From positions 766,544-830,543 of the forward strand of contig NZ_BMWZ01000001.1 in assembly GCF_014651495.1 (NCBI RefSeq): a DNA stretch of 64,000 bases, read 5' to 3'. The DNA is from Algibacter mikhailovii (GTDB taxonomy: Bacteria > Bacteroidota > Bacteroidia > Flavobacteriales > Flavobacteriaceae). The notes beneath the pieces are model-generated. The model had not been told where the DNA came from and ran no database searches. It saw only the letters and a program-made list of their open reading frames with translations. This document shows, piece after piece, positions 1 to 9,749 of the stretch (position 1 is its first letter; each line of letters starts with the position of its first letter). The translations under genes and the position numbers were made by a program.

Positions 1-154
1 TTTACATGGGGGTTTTCCCAGTCATTAGTTTGAGCACATAAACTTATGGAAAACACTATGATAATAATAGAAACTATTTTAGACATTCTAATTGATTTTT
101 TAAATTATACCCGTCCCAACCTATAAGTTAAGAAGCAATGGTCATGTTCCTTTT

Positions 155-1666
155 TTATAAATTTTGAAATAACTGGTTTAGATCTAACGGATCATCCATA
201 TCTTTTTGCAGTTGCAATAAATCCTTAAACAATGATTTTAGGCGTTCCTTATGTTCAGGTAATTCTGAAAGATCATGCATTTCCTCGGGGTCATTATTCA
301 TATCAAAAAGAAGCGTTTTATTAATGGCTGGATAAATTAAGAGCTTATAGCCATCTTTTCTAATCATACGTTGTACGTTTAAATAAGCGCCATAAATAGC
401 GTCATAAGAACTTTCTTGTGATTCGCCTTTGGCCAATTTCAAAAAACTATTAAATTCAACATATTTAGGTTTTTCTATTCCAGCGAGTTCCAAGGATGTT
501 GCCATAATATCCTGTAAATATACATCAGCATTAATTTTTTTGTTTTTAGGAATATCCGGTCCTAATAATATCATAGGAGGTCGCATACTATGATCAAATA
601 AACTTTGTTTCCCTAATAAACCGTGTCTTCCCATAGCTAAGCCATGATCGGCAGAGAGGAAAATATATGTATTATCCATTTTTCCAGATTGCTCTAAAGC
701 CTCAAGAATTAAACCTATTTGTGCATCAACATGTGAAATGCTGGCATAATATTCCTGTTTATGCACTTTTATAGCAAATTCAGTACGGGGAAATGGGGCT
801 AAGGCTTCGTCTCTCAAATCATTTCCATTGGCTATATCATGTCTAAATGGATATTCAGGCACATAACTCTTAGGAACAGTTAAGTTTTCTAGTGGATACA
901 TATCTATATATTTTTGGGGTGCCTGCCTAGGATCATGTGGCGCATTAAACGCCAAATACATAAAAAACGGTTCTGCTTTAGTTTTGGCTTGGTCAATGAA
1001 GTTAATGGCATCATCTTTTAAAACTTCACTCCAATGCTTACCTCCTTCCCAAAAACCGCCTTTGGACATGTCAGTAGGTGACCAAGAATGGTCATCCTTG
1101 CTCTTTGGTCTATTATAACCATTGGGCATTATGGCTTCTGAATTCGCATTATTAATTTCAGGAAGGGCATCAAATTTGGCCACCATTGTTTCATGATCCC
1201 AGGCATCACTCGGCATTCCTGGTCTAATATGGACCACATTTTCAAACACCTTATCCGCCGGAGCATCAACATGCCATTTACCAGTCATGTAAGTATCGTA
1301 ACCGTGCTTTTCAAGAATTTTTCCCCATGTCTTATCAATAGAATCATTTTTAATCCAATTTTGCCGAAATGCATTTGCGCGCCATACATATCGGCCTGAT
1401 ATCATCATCGCTCTTGAGGCAGCGCATACGGCACCACTCCAAGACCCCATATTATAGGCATGGGTAAACGTGGTCCCTTCATGAACAAGTTTGTCTAAAG
1501 TTGGTGTAATGATTTCATTATTACCTAAGGCATGTATCGAGGAATAAGTCTGATCATCAGTAAAAATGAACACAATATTTGGTGGTGTATTCTTCGTTTC
1601 TTCCTTTGTTGAAAGACAGGAGCAAAAAACAATAAATACAAGAACGATATAAAACTTATTAATCAT
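155..1666 (-). CDS. Exported sulfatase (S1 family, formylglycine-dependent)
   Basis: Hydrolyses sulfate esters, probably on a polysaccharide or its oligosaccharides, in the periplasm or at the cell surface. The 503-aa protein begins with a hydrophobic signal ending FCSC, a plausible but not canonical lipobox. The metal-binding start of the fold is FTDDQ (D37, D38). The sulfatase signature CAASR places the residue to be converted to formylglycine at C81, a Cys-type site that needs a formylglycine-generating enzyme encoded elsewhere. ADHG and GKQSLFDHS near residues 335-355 are further family motifs. Its neighbours are a sugar-acid dehydratase and an MFS transporter on the same strand, which suggests carbohydrate use. 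The family is clear; the exact substrate (for example ulvan, carrageenan, or a mucin-like glycan) is not. Confidence 0.93.
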   Translation of the reverse strand: MINKFYIVLVFIVFCSCLSTKEETKNTPPNIVFIFTDDQTYSSIHALGNNEIITPTLDKLVHEGTTFTHAYNMGSWSGAVCAASRAMMISGRYVWRANAFRQNWIKNDSIDKTWGKILEKHGYDTYMTGKWHVDAPADKVFENVVHIRPGMPSDAWDHETMVAKFDALPEINNANSEAIMPNGYNRPKSKDDHSWSPTDMSKGGFWEGGKHWSEVLKDDAINFIDQAKTKAEPFFMYLAFNAPHDPRQAPQKYIDMYPLENLTVPKSYVPEYPFRHDIANGNDLRDEALAPFPRTEFAIKVHKQEYYASISHVDAQIGLILEALEQSGKMDNTYIFLSADHGLAMGRHGLLGKQSLFDHSMRPPMILLGPDIPKNKKINADVYLQDIMATSLELAGIEKPKYVEFNSFLKLAKGESQESSYDAIYGAYLNVQRMIRKDGYKLLIYPAINKTLLFDMNNDPEEMHDLSELPEHKERLKSLFKDLLQLQKDMDDPLDLNQLFQNL

Positions 1667-1714
1667 ATTTTAGAAATTACACTATGGTGTTTATTTAATC
1701 TTTAAACTTCATGT

Positions 1715-1728
1715 TTTGATTAATCAAA
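1715..1728. promoter_or_regulatory. 14-bp perfect palindrome upstream of the sulfatase gene
   Basis: TTTGATTAATCAAA is a perfect inverted repeat about 50 bp upstream of the sulfatase start. It is well placed for a dimeric regulator. No regulator gene is adjacent, and such palindromes can occur by chance in AT-rich DNA. Confidence 0.3.
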
Positions 1729-1832
1729 TATCTGACTTACCTCTGTGTTTTATTAATACTTATGACTTATTCATTAAAACATATGTTTAAACTAGAATCT
1801 TTTAATAACAAAGGAGCTTGAAAATTAAAGGG

Positions 1833-2993
1833 TTACCAATTAGTAAAAGAACCGTCATTTCTTTTTAACCTTGGTATTTCCACAGGTTTAAAAACTTGAG
1901 TTTTAATATACGCTTCATCTACTTCAACACCAAGCCCTGGAGTATCTGGTACTGGATATCGTGCCCCTTCCAATTTGGGTTGCACGGGATAAAATTTTGG
2001 ATCATTGGTGTTAACATGCGCCCCAGTATTAACCTCCTCTAACCAGCTAAAATTAGGACAGGCAGCCGCAATATGAATCGTTGCAGCTGTGCATAAGGGA
2101 CCTAATGGGTTGTGAGGCATTAAATCAATATAATGAGCTTCAGCCATGGCTGCTACTTTCATAGACTCTGTTATACCGCCAACATTACAGACATCAATTC
2201 TAGCGTATTGGGTAATGTTTTTTTCTAAGAAAGGTAAGAACTGCCATTTACTAGAAAACTCCTCACCGATGGCGAAAGGTACATCAATAAGCTTTCTCAA
2301 TTCTTGATAGGCTTCAGGGTTTTCATCGCGTATGGGTTCTTCAATAAAATCTATAGTACCAGGAGCCATGCGCTTAATAAACGAATAAGTTTCCGGAATA
2401 CTTAACCTTGTATGATAATCAATACCTATAGTTATTTCTGTACCTACTTCTTGACGAAGTTTTGTCACCCAATTGGCTATTGTTGAGATGGAGGTTCTTG
2501 GATTAAAAAGTGTTTTGTTGCCTGTTGCACTTTCAAATTCAGCTGGTGCCAATCGCAACATGTCCCATCCCTTACTTACAAGGCCTTTAGATAAATCAAT
2601 CAACTCCTCAAGCGTGGTAAATCTTACGGAGGCAAAGCATTCAACATAATCGCGTTGCTTGCCACCTAGTAAGTCATAAACAGGTACATTAAGATCTTTA
2701 CCTTTAATGTCATACAATGCGATGTCTATAGCGGATATTGCCGCAGTAAGGACCCGGCCACCTTCAAAATACTGACCTCTATATAAGTCTTGCCAAATGG
2801 CCGAAATTTGTCTGGCATCTTTGCCAATTAAAAAACGCTTAAAATGATTGATAGCGCCAACTACAGCAAGTTCTCGTCCCGATAATCCTGAGGCGCCCCA
2901 ACCATAAATTCCTGAATCGGTTTCTACTTTTACCACTAATTGACTTCCTGAGCCCACATTAATAGGATAAGGAATAATGTTAGTAATCTTCAT
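1833..2993 (-). CDS. Enolase-superfamily dehydratase (D-galactonate dehydratase-like)
   Basis: A 386-aa member of the mandelate racemase/muconate-lactonizing branch, which abstracts a proton next to a carboxylate and here probably dehydrates an aldonic or uronic acid. Three Mg2+ ligands are visible in order: D in GIDYHTRLS, E in FIEEPI, and E in IGEEFSS. The His two residues after the first Asp and the His in PHNPLGPL are typical of galactonate dehydratases. An N-terminal capping domain (about 1-125) precedes the barrel. No signal peptide is seen, so it is cytoplasmic. The MFS transporter gene lies 21 bp upstream on the same strand and probably supplies the substrate. Substrate specificity within this superfamily cannot be settled from sequence alone. 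Confidence 0.88.
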   Translation of the reverse strand: MKITNIIPYPINVGSGSQLVVKVETDSGIYGWGASGLSGRELAVVGAINHFKRFLIGKDARQISAIWQDLYRGQYFEGGRVLTAAISAIDIALYDIKGKDLNVPVYDLLGGKQRDYVECFASVRFTTLEELIDLSKGLVSKGWDMLRLAPAEFESATGNKTLFNPRTSISTIANWVTKLRQEVGTEITIGIDYHTRLSIPETYSFIKRMAPGTIDFIEEPIRDENPEAYQELRKLIDVPFAIGEEFSSKWQFLPFLEKNITQYARIDVCNVGGITESMKVAAMAEAHYIDLMPHNPLGPLCTAATIHIAAACPNFSWLEEVNTGAHVNTNDPKFYPVQPKLEGARYPVPDTPGLGVEVDEAYIKTQVFKPVEIPRLKRNDGSFTNW

Positions 2994-3014
2994 ATTGTAT
3001 ACTATTTAAACCTG

Positions 3015-4301
3015 TTATTCTTTTATTTCAATGCGTTCAACTTTCCCAACAACAAATGTATAGGACAAAAACCCTAATAGGGCAATGGCCCCTACAAAGA
3101 ATAAGGCTGGTCTGAAATCGCCATCTTCAACCAAAAATCCAATAACTATAGATACCACAACACCAGAAAGTCCACCAATAAAATTGAACGTACCACCTAT
3201 TAGCCCTAAATGCTTTGCCGGTGCTAGTAACGACACAAATACCCAGGCAATACTAGCTAACCCATTGCCGAAAAAAGCAAGGGCCAAAAACAGTATCACA
3301 AAAAAGGTATCACTGGTATAATTTGCACCAATTATAATAGTGGAAAGCAGCATCCCAAATATGATCGGCACTTTTCTGGAAATTTCGGCAGAAAATCCTT
3401 TTTTTACTAAAAAATCAGAAGTAAAACCAGATAAAAGTACGCCAAAAAAAGCGGCTAGAAATGGAATGGAACCCAGAAATCCGGTTTCTAAAAAATTTAA
3501 TCCGCGGTATTCAATAAGATAGGTTGGAAACCATGTTAAAAAAAACATAGTTGTTGCACCTAAGCAAAACTGACCAATATAAATACCCCATAGCTTTCTG
3601 TAGATAAAAGCGTATTTCAAATCACCCCAATTAAATTTTTCAGCGTTTTGATGCTTTTTGTTCGTTTCTGTAATCCCTCCACCCTCAAGGATAAGATTTA
3701 ACTCTGCTTCACTTACAGATTTATGATCTTTAGGATCTCTATAGTAATAATACCAAATACCCGCCCATACAATACCTATAATACCTGATACAATAAACAA
3801 ACCTCTCCACCCCATATAATTTTGAATTGCCGCTAATAGTGGTGTTAAAAAAGCTAAACCTAAAAACTGTCCCGAGGTATAAATAGCAATTGCAGAAGCA
3901 CGTTCATTTTCAGGGAACCACCTACTCACAACCAAGTTATTAATGGGATAGGATGGAGCCTCAAAAACACCTATGCTTCCTCTCAAACCAATGAGCAAAA
4001 CAAAAGAATTAGCAAAACCTTGTAGTAGAGTTGCTATGGACCAAAAGGTTAATACAAAAGCATATAATACCCTTGATTTTATTTTATCAGCTATAATTCC
4101 TCCAGGTATTTGTAACAAAGCATAAGTCCAAGAAAAAGCAGCAAAAATATAGCCCATTTGAATGGTATCTATACCGAGGTCTTTTCTCAATTCTGGGGCT
4201 GCTATAGAAATATTACTGCGGTCTAAATAGTTTATGACCACTGTAATAAAAAGCATGGCCAAAATATTATATCGCTTTTTAGTGTGTAATTTTTTACCCA
4301 T
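3015..4301 (-). CDS. MFS transporter, anion:cation symporter (hexuronate/sugar-acid) type
   Basis: A 428-aa inner-membrane protein with about 12 hydrophobic segments. The N-terminal stretch RSNISIAAPELRKDLGI followed by an amphipathic loop with IADKIKSR resembles the ACS family (ExuT, GudP and DgoT relatives), which imports hexuronates, glucarate or galactonate. It is the first gene of a probable operon with the dehydratase 21 bp downstream, so the pair looks like uptake plus dehydration of one sugar acid. The family call is strong; the substrate is inferred from the neighbour. Confidence 0.87.
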   Translation of the reverse strand: MGKKLHTKKRYNILAMLFITVVINYLDRSNISIAAPELRKDLGIDTIQMGYIFAAFSWTYALLQIPGGIIADKIKSRVLYAFVLTFWSIATLLQGFANSFVLLIGLRGSIGVFEAPSYPINNLVVSRWFPENERASAIAIYTSGQFLGLAFLTPLLAAIQNYMGWRGLFIVSGIIGIVWAGIWYYYYRDPKDHKSVSEAELNLILEGGGITETNKKHQNAEKFNWGDLKYAFIYRKLWGIYIGQFCLGATTMFFLTWFPTYLIEYRGLNFLETGFLGSIPFLAAFFGVLLSGFTSDFLVKKGFSAEISRKVPIIFGMLLSTIIIGANYTSDTFFVILFLALAFFGNGLASIAWVFVSLLAPAKHLGLIGGTFNFIGGLSGVVVSIVIGFLVEDGDFRPALFFVGAIALLGFLSYTFVVGKVERIEIKE

Positions 4302-4678
4302 GTTTATTCTATATCCATTTAAAATTTATTGCTTTATAAACTAAAAAAACAACCTGTTTAACAATGATAAAGATAAAATGGATTGCTGCACTTAGATAGA
4401 ACAAAAACACTAAATCATAGGACTAATGGCCAAAATCACCTTCAAACTAGTCTGGTAAGACTTATTGATTTTTTGAATTATTGATTATCGTTTTGAACCA
4501 CGCCAAAATTGAATGACAGTATAGCCAAATTCTAAGAAAAAATAATTTAGGATAGCAATGTTCTATTTCTAAAACTTCAGAATGACATTATGAATTCGAA
4601 AAAAAATAGTGTGTAGAAAACAGATTAAAGGCTAACCTTTCCCAAACGCCTAGTCTTATATCTAAGTCCTATATTTAA
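4302..4678. other. Intergenic region, 377 bp
   Basis: No gene is seen. It holds the promoter region for the MFS operon. One small dyad, AGTCT-GGTA-AGACT at 4449-4462, could be an operator or chance. No clear TTG/TAnnTTTG promoter was found. Confidence 0.4.
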
Positions 4679-5611
4679 TTAGGTTGCCTCTTGTCCAATA
4701 ACAAGTTCTACCTCAACATTGTGATATTTGTCCCTTAGTTTTGTTAGAATAGAACGTCTTACGGCATCTATTTTAGTTACGGAAACCATTTCTGAATTCG
4801 GGTTTAAATACATCACTACAAAAAATCCACTCCCCGTCTTACTTATGTATTGGGCGGTCATCTCAAACTCAGGCGGTAAATTATGTTCTAGTACATTCAA
4901 AATATCCAATTTAATAGCTTTATCTTGAATGACTCCACCTCCCATTTCAACAAAGGCCTCTTTAATCACCTTTACGGGAATGCCCAAAAGATAAAGTGCC
5001 AAAATAAGAACGACTATGGCATCTCCAATGTATAATAAGAAACTAAATTGTGATTCTGCTGGAACTAATGTTGTTAAAAACAGAGCAATACCTACCGCTA
5101 TTGAAAGAAAACCATCAATCATAGCCGTTTTACCTTCTACATTTAAAATAGAACTCATCCCATTAAGTTCTTTGTTTTTCTTGTTGTAATAAAACGCTAG
5201 GATAAAACAAATAACCCCCATTACAGCACTGTAATATAATATAGGTTTAGGGTTTAAGGTTTGAAATTTTTCACCATTTATATAGTCAATGATTTTTATG
5301 GCGTTTTGAAATAAGGCACCAATAGTAACTCCTAAAATAAGTAAGCCCTTAAAAAACACAAAAAAGGATTCATGAAAATATCTACCAAAAGGAAACACAT
5401 GAGTTTTTTTATGTTTCATTTTTACAATCAAGATGGCGACCCAAGTGGAAATAGCTGCGATAAACGAAAAATTACCATCCAGCAATAAGGCTTCTGAATT
5501 GGTAATAGAATAGGCATACCAACCCGCAACAGACATCAATATATTGGCAAAAACACCAGCCCTTAGTCCTTTTATTTCAATACGTTCTAATACTTCCCTC
5601 TGTACAACCAT
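4679..5611 (-). CDS. Cation diffusion facilitator (CDF)-type transporter
   Basis: A 310-aa inner-membrane protein from the chosen start. It shows several membrane helices (about 20-40, 45-60, 85-105, 125-145, 165-190, 195-215) and a C-terminal cytoplasmic domain of about 90 residues ending in the ferredoxin-like pattern usual for CDF proteins. Helix 2 carries LLLDGNFSFI, the site of the usual metal-binding Asp. A longer frame starting at 5635 would overlap the preceding gene by 23 bp. The start at 5611 leaves one base after that gene's stop and fits translational coupling. CDF proteins export Zn2+, Fe2+ or similar divalent metals against protons. The metal is unknown, and coupling to outer-membrane proteins is unusual. 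Confidence 0.78.
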   Translation of the reverse strand: MVVQREVLERIEIKGLRAGVFANILMSVAGWYAYSITNSEALLLDGNFSFIAAISTWVAILIVKMKHKKTHVFPFGRYFHESFFVFFKGLLILGVTIGALFQNAIKIIDYINGEKFQTLNPKPILYYSAVMGVICFILAFYYNKKNKELNGMSSILNVEGKTAMIDGFLSIAVGIALFLTTLVPAESQFSFLLYIGDAIVVLILALYLLGIPVKVIKEAFVEMGGGVIQDKAIKLDILNVLEHNLPPEFEMTAQYISKTGSGFFVVMYLNPNSEMVSVTKIDAVRRSILTKLRDKYHNVEVELVIGQEAT

Positions 5612-5612
5612 A

Positions 5613-6767
5613 CTATCTAAACCAATTACTGCCAATTGTTAAATTCCATGCCCAAATCTCGGGTCCTCTTGCAACATCTATTCCTACATGTAAGCCATAG
5701 TCTTTCGCCAAATAATACCTAAAGCCACCCCCTCCAGCGGCTTTAATCTCCTTACCTAAATCACTAAAATCATTTAAAGCTTCACCCATCCCTACAAAAC
5801 CAATGAGACTCCAACGTTTATAAAAATTCCAACGCCATTCTGTTTCAACGGTATATGTATTGGGCCCTTGGTACCTTAACATAGGTATGCCTCTTAAACT
5901 TATATCTGGTAGAGCGTAAAAAGGAACATCACCAGACTTAGACTCAATACTTAAACGGTATCCTGAAAATAGTTTATTTTTTACAACTGGCAAATACGCG
6001 TAGGTTCTTGAGGAAATATTCCAAAAATCAGTATCACCGCCCAAGAAAGTCGCAAACCTACCCAGTTCCAAACCACTCATAATCCCTTTTGTAGGGGTAA
6101 ATGAATTATTCCTACTATCCCACAAAAATGAAGCATTGATGCCTCCTAAATTCGTGTCTGTCTCTAAAGAACTAAAGTCAGGGTCATCTATACCTGTTTC
6201 AAATGCTATATTATTTGTAAAAAAACTATAATTTAACCCAGCAAAAAATGGCACGTCTTTGTTTATGCGATACAAAAATTCATGCATAGTAGCCAATCCA
6301 TTCATTTCAAAATCAAATTTACCTTCCAGTATATCATTAGGACCAAAATAAACGGACAGTTTAGGTGCTACATATCCTAAAAATCCTAAATACCGGATTC
6401 TGTCTTTAGCATAAGACCCTTGATGCGCTATGGCGGCCAACCAAGTACCATTATCCGTTAATGCACCTGCTAAAACACTTACTGTAGGAGATAAGCCTTT
6501 TGCCTCTTTATCATCTCTCTTTTTATGAAAATAGGCTATAGCCAATCCGCCTCCAAAACCTACTGCAGGTTCTGTTATTATTATGGGTACGGGTAGAAAG
6601 CCAGTTGTTGAATTCAGAAAGCCGCTCACATCAACGGCCCCATCTTCTTCAGAAATAAAGTTTTCCTTAAACGATTGTGCGGTTAAAGCATTTGAAAGAA
6701 TACAAAAACACACTAGTAATTGTACTTGTAAGAGGCTTATTTTATAATTTTTACTATTTAAAAACAT
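5613..6767 (-). CDS. BamA/TamA-family outer-membrane beta-barrel (surface antigen)
   Basis: A 384-aa protein with an N-terminal signal segment ending ALTAQ. The rest resembles the C-terminal 16-strand barrel of the D15/Omp85 family: alternating strands, a conserved GG..Y segment near the start, and a terminal aromatic signature (NWFR). Full BamA or TamA proteins carry several POTRA domains before the barrel. None fits in this length, so this is a barrel-only relative whose role is likely transport or secretion rather than general barrel assembly. It lies in a minus-strand run with three other barrels and a CDF transporter, 23 bp after the previous gene. Confidence 0.78.
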   Translation of the reverse strand: MFLNSKNYKISLLQVQLLVCFCILSNALTAQSFKENFISEEDGAVDVSGFLNSTTGFLPVPIIITEPAVGFGGGLAIAYFHKKRDDKEAKGLSPTVSVLAGALTDNGTWLAAIAHQGSYAKDRIRYLGFLGYVAPKLSVYFGPNDILEGKFDFEMNGLATMHEFLYRINKDVPFFAGLNYSFFTNNIAFETGIDDPDFSSLETDTNLGGINASFLWDSRNNSFTPTKGIMSGLELGRFATFLGGDTDFWNISSRTYAYLPVVKNKLFSGYRLSIESKSGDVPFYALPDISLRGIPMLRYQGPNTYTVETEWRWNFYKRWSLIGFVGMGEALNDFSDLGKEIKAAGGGGFRYYLAKDYGLHVGIDVARGPEIWAWNLTIGSNWFR

Positions 6768-6790
6768 AACATTAAAATTTAACTATTTTT

Positions 6791-7951
6791 TTAAAACATA
6801 ATAAATGATCGTAAACCAAACACGGTGTTGACTTTGTCATTAACAGTACTAATTAATTGAAAATTGGGAGCGACATTAATATATTCATTAATGAAATAAC
6901 GATAGTAGGTGTCTATGCCGTACTCATAATTCCCAGATTTTTCATTCATGACTAAAGCAAAACCCGCTTGGTCTTGAATTCTATTTAACGGCTTTTTAAA
7001 AGTCAGGCCAGCAACAAATGTAGAATTCAATTTATCAATATGACCACTTCCGTTTGACGCCTTTAGCACTAAAATTAAATTATCAGTTAGCCCTTGATTG
7101 GCTGTATAAACAAAACCAGACCCTGATTGTTGACCTTCTTTTGCATCCTGACTATAATAAACTAAATTATGACTGGAATATAATCCTTTTCCTGTGCCAA
7201 TCTTAAATCGTAAAAACCCCATGTAATTCCAAGAAGTATTACTGAATTTTGGTATATACAAATAATTATTTCGAGCATCATTATCTGAAATTATCCCACC
7301 AAAACTAAAATTATCTGTGAAATGATATTCTGAATAGATTCCCATGCCTGCACTTATATCGGGAACAGGATCTGACGCCGCACTTTTCATAAAGTAATTG
7401 TACTTATCCCATCCCGAATAGTCCGTAAAGGTGGTTAAAAATAAAGGGTCAAATTTACCGAATGAAACATCTAATTTTTGATTAAAAAAGAAGAATTCAG
7501 CCATCAATTGTTCAAGGCTCAAATCATGATCAGATTCTGAAGATGCATTGGGTGTGGTTATCATATTCAGTTTTTTAGCAAAATCACTGGTGGTTTCTCC
7601 TGCCCAAAAACTTGTTTGTTCTAGCCAACCGTGAATATTCATCTTCCATTTTTCCTTCTTAATAGCGCGCCATTTATATATGATACCTAAATCACTATGC
7701 AAATTATTCGCACTAGCTGAAGATCCTGTACCATACTGATACATAGGCGAAAAATACACGAAAGGTGCATGCTTTTTATTCGAATAGGCCCATTTGTCAA
7801 AACGATCTTTTAATTCTGAAATTTCTTCTTGATCTTTTTTATCATAAATGGCTTTCATATTATTTTCAACCATGCCTTCTTCCCCTTCTTGAGCAAATAC
7901 ACTAATTAAACTAAACGTTGCTAAAAAAAATATACAATATTTCAATTTCAT
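6791..7951 (-). CDS. Outer-membrane porin-like protein
   Basis: A 386-aa protein with a signal peptide (MKLKYCIFFLATFSLISVFAQ). A charged segment at about 22-55 (KAIYDKKDQEEISELKDRF) may be a short periplasmic helix. The remainder has alternating beta-strand character, and the last residues (FGLRSFIMF) end in Phe, as expected for insertion by BAM. It resembles carbohydrate-selective (OprB-like) porins in overall pattern, but I cannot assign a substrate. It is 3 bp from the following upstream gene, so the two are almost certainly co-transcribed. Confidence 0.65.
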   Translation of the reverse strand: MKLKYCIFFLATFSLISVFAQEGEEGMVENNMKAIYDKKDQEEISELKDRFDKWAYSNKKHAPFVYFSPMYQYGTGSSASANNLHSDLGIIYKWRAIKKEKWKMNIHGWLEQTSFWAGETTSDFAKKLNMITTPNASSESDHDLSLEQLMAEFFFFNQKLDVSFGKFDPLFLTTFTDYSGWDKYNYFMKSAASDPVPDISAGMGIYSEYHFTDNFSFGGIISDNDARNNYLYIPKFSNTSWNYMGFLRFKIGTGKGLYSSHNLVYYSQDAKEGQQSGSGFVYTANQGLTDNLILVLKASNGSGHIDKLNSTFVAGLTFKKPLNRIQDQAGFALVMNEKSGNYEYGIDTYYRYFINEYINVAPNFQLISTVNDKVNTVFGLRSFIMF

Positions 7952-7954
7952 AGA

Positions 7955-8845
7955 TTAAAAATTCTTTAAGAAAATAAAACGAATAGCCGAACCTTCTGGT
8001 CTGTTTACGCCATCATACTCTAAATACCAACGGGTAATAAAAGCCCAATTACTTTTGGTACGATAATTAAACTCCATACCGACGGCACTCACCTCATAAT
8101 CATTTAAACCTGCAGGTAGAGTTACTCCTTTTTGGTCACCAATTTGTTTGGTTCTATACCCAATAATCCCCATATTAAAAACCTCGTCAAAAGTACGCCC
8201 AATACCATATTCCATGACATGAGTAGATGCTGGGTTAATATTAGTGCCTTTTTGTTTTCCGTTAAACTCAAACGTATTCATTAAGCTTACATTCCATGAT
8301 TTTTTAGCATCTAAATATACAGTACCTCCAAGTCCAATATTGTGTGACCAGAACCCTTTACCTTTATTAGATTTTGAATTCATATCAAAGCTACCTGTTG
8401 GTGCCCAAAATGCATATCTGGTATTTATCGCAAACTGTTTAAAATTCCAGGTTAGCATTAAAGGAATCACTTTGATATCACCCAGACCAATATTATCAGG
8501 ATCTAGCTCTAAAGTTTCGGGGTTCGGCGCTAGATTGGTAAATGGCAGAATAACAGCGGCATTATAATTCGCTTTTATCTTATCTATTTTAGTTCCCCAA
8601 ATTCCACCACTAATATTGGCGATAACGTTAATAGGCTTTGAAAGTGTTGAAATATTACCATCATTATCTTTCATTTCTGCAGCATAGTAAATATGGGTCA
8701 CATTCACATAGGACCAATCCATAGGAAACCCATGTGCTGACCTTAATCCAAATAATCCAGGTCCATAATGACCAGAAACCACTTGCGCATCTACTTTAGT
8801 AAAACCTATTAATACAAATACAATGATAAAAAGATTCAATTTCAT
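7955..8845 (-). CDS. Outer-membrane transporter of the SphA/MetA (phenol degradation meta-pathway) type
   Basis: A 296-aa protein with signal peptide MKLNLFIIVFVLIGFTKVDAQ and a beta-barrel pattern ending ...FIFLKNF. The start of the mature part (GHYGPGLFGLRSAHGFPMDWSYVNVTHIYYA) is characteristic of the putative MetA-pathway outer-membrane family, linked to uptake of aromatic or other hydrophobic compounds. A degenerate copy of the region's upstream element lies about 33 bp before the start. Family assignment is fairly sure; the transported compound is not known. Confidence 0.75.
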   Translation of the reverse strand: MKLNLFIIVFVLIGFTKVDAQVVSGHYGPGLFGLRSAHGFPMDWSYVNVTHIYYAAEMKDNDGNISTLSKPINVIANISGGIWGTKIDKIKANYNAAVILPFTNLAPNPETLELDPDNIGLGDIKVIPLMLTWNFKQFAINTRYAFWAPTGSFDMNSKSNKGKGFWSHNIGLGGTVYLDAKKSWNVSLMNTFEFNGKQKGTNINPASTHVMEYGIGRTFDEVFNMGIIGYRTKQIGDQKGVTLPAGLNDYEVSAVGMEFNYRTKSNWAFITRWYLEYDGVNRPEGSAIRFIFLKNF

Positions 8846-8877
8846 AACTTAAATAGTTTGGTTTTTTGAATGTAAAC

Positions 8878-8905
8878 GCTTCCGAGTCTAATATAACAGG
8901 GAAGC
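8878..8905 (-). promoter_or_regulatory. Degenerate copy of the shared upstream element
   Basis: On the coding strand it keeps CCCTGTTATA and an inverted repeat GCTTCC/GGAAGC around an AT-rich core, in the same position and orientation as the clear copies further right. The AGGGTTTTT part is missing. It is upstream of the 296-aa outer-membrane protein gene. Confidence 0.4.
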
Positions 8906-8935
8906 ATTTTTATATTTTATTATGATGTCATCTGA

Positions 8936-9718
8936 TTAAAAGAAAACGGATAACCCAGCACTTACGGTGTGGTTTTTATCTTCAAATTTACCACTGTAAA
9001 AAGCTGTAAGCTGCATTTTTGGATTTAAAGTATAGGCTGCAAAAACTTCTTGCTCAAACCGGTCTTGACGCTCATCATTAAAATTATTCAGCTTAAGGAC
9101 TGGCGTTACTTGCATAAAAAACTTTTCAGAGAATATTATTGGTGTAATCACTTGAAAAGAAAATCCGTGTGTTGCTACATCAGCCGCAGGAGATGGATTA
9201 TTATAAGTTGGTTTACTAGCATATTGGTATGATGCTATTGGAAAAAACTGAATCCAATCTGCTGCCATAATACCCACTGTTAGTCCCGGAGATACAATAA
9301 AGCGTCCAGATCCTAATCCGTTTTCAAAACTACCTGTTGGTGCAAAAACATCAATAGACGCTCCAAAAGCACCTATAGTCTTATCATAATTTTTATAAGG
9401 TAGAAAGAAATATCTTGCTCTTAAATCTCCAAGTCCAAATTTTGAAGTCCTATCGTTATATAATAATGGTGCCTCAACTAATACCATATGTGCCTCAGAT
9501 AGGGCTAAGGTTAATTTGCCTCTATATCCATATACATTTTGATTTTCTTGACTTGAATATTCCAAAGTATTATCCAAAAAAGAATAAAAGTTTGTGGGTT
9601 TAGAGGTGTCTAAAGTTTCAGTGGATTCATTTGTATTTGACTGCTCATCATCCTGAGCAAAGGTTAAAAAGGAGCTAGACATTGCAATTACAAATACTAA
9701 TAGTTTTAAGTTTTTCAT
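8936..9718 (-). CDS. Outer-membrane beta-barrel protein (MetA-like transporter)
   Basis: A 260-aa protein with a signal peptide ending SSFLTFAQ, a short acidic and Ser/Thr-rich linker (22-42), then a barrel-like domain ending SAGLSVFF. The pattern around residues 125-140 (SIDVFAPTGSFENGLGSGRF) is typical of MetA-like outer-membrane transporters. A clear copy of the shared upstream element stands 32 bp before its start. It precedes the other barrel genes on the same strand (gap of 90 bp) and may head their transcription unit. Confidence 0.68.
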   Translation of the reverse strand: MKNLKLLVFVIAMSSSFLTFAQDDEQSNTNESTETLDTSKPTNFYSFLDNTLEYSSQENQNVYGYRGKLTLALSEAHMVLVEAPLLYNDRTSKFGLGDLRARYFFLPYKNYDKTIGAFGASIDVFAPTGSFENGLGSGRFIVSPGLTVGIMAADWIQFFPIASYQYASKPTYNNPSPAADVATHGFSFQVITPIIFSEKFFMQVTPVLKLNNFNDERQDRFEQEVFAAYTLNPKMQLTAFYSGKFEDKNHTVSAGLSVFF

Positions 9719-9749
9719 TTTAATTTTGTTTAATTTAATATGATTTTAT

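Noticed and set aside
1..154. Possible coding sequence at the left edge
   Set aside because: No frame with recognisable protein features; it is the tail of an intergenic region after the sulfatase stop.
8244..8567. 107-codon plus-strand open frame opposite the 296-aa outer-membrane protein
   Set aside because: Shadow of a well-supported gene; no start signals or family features.
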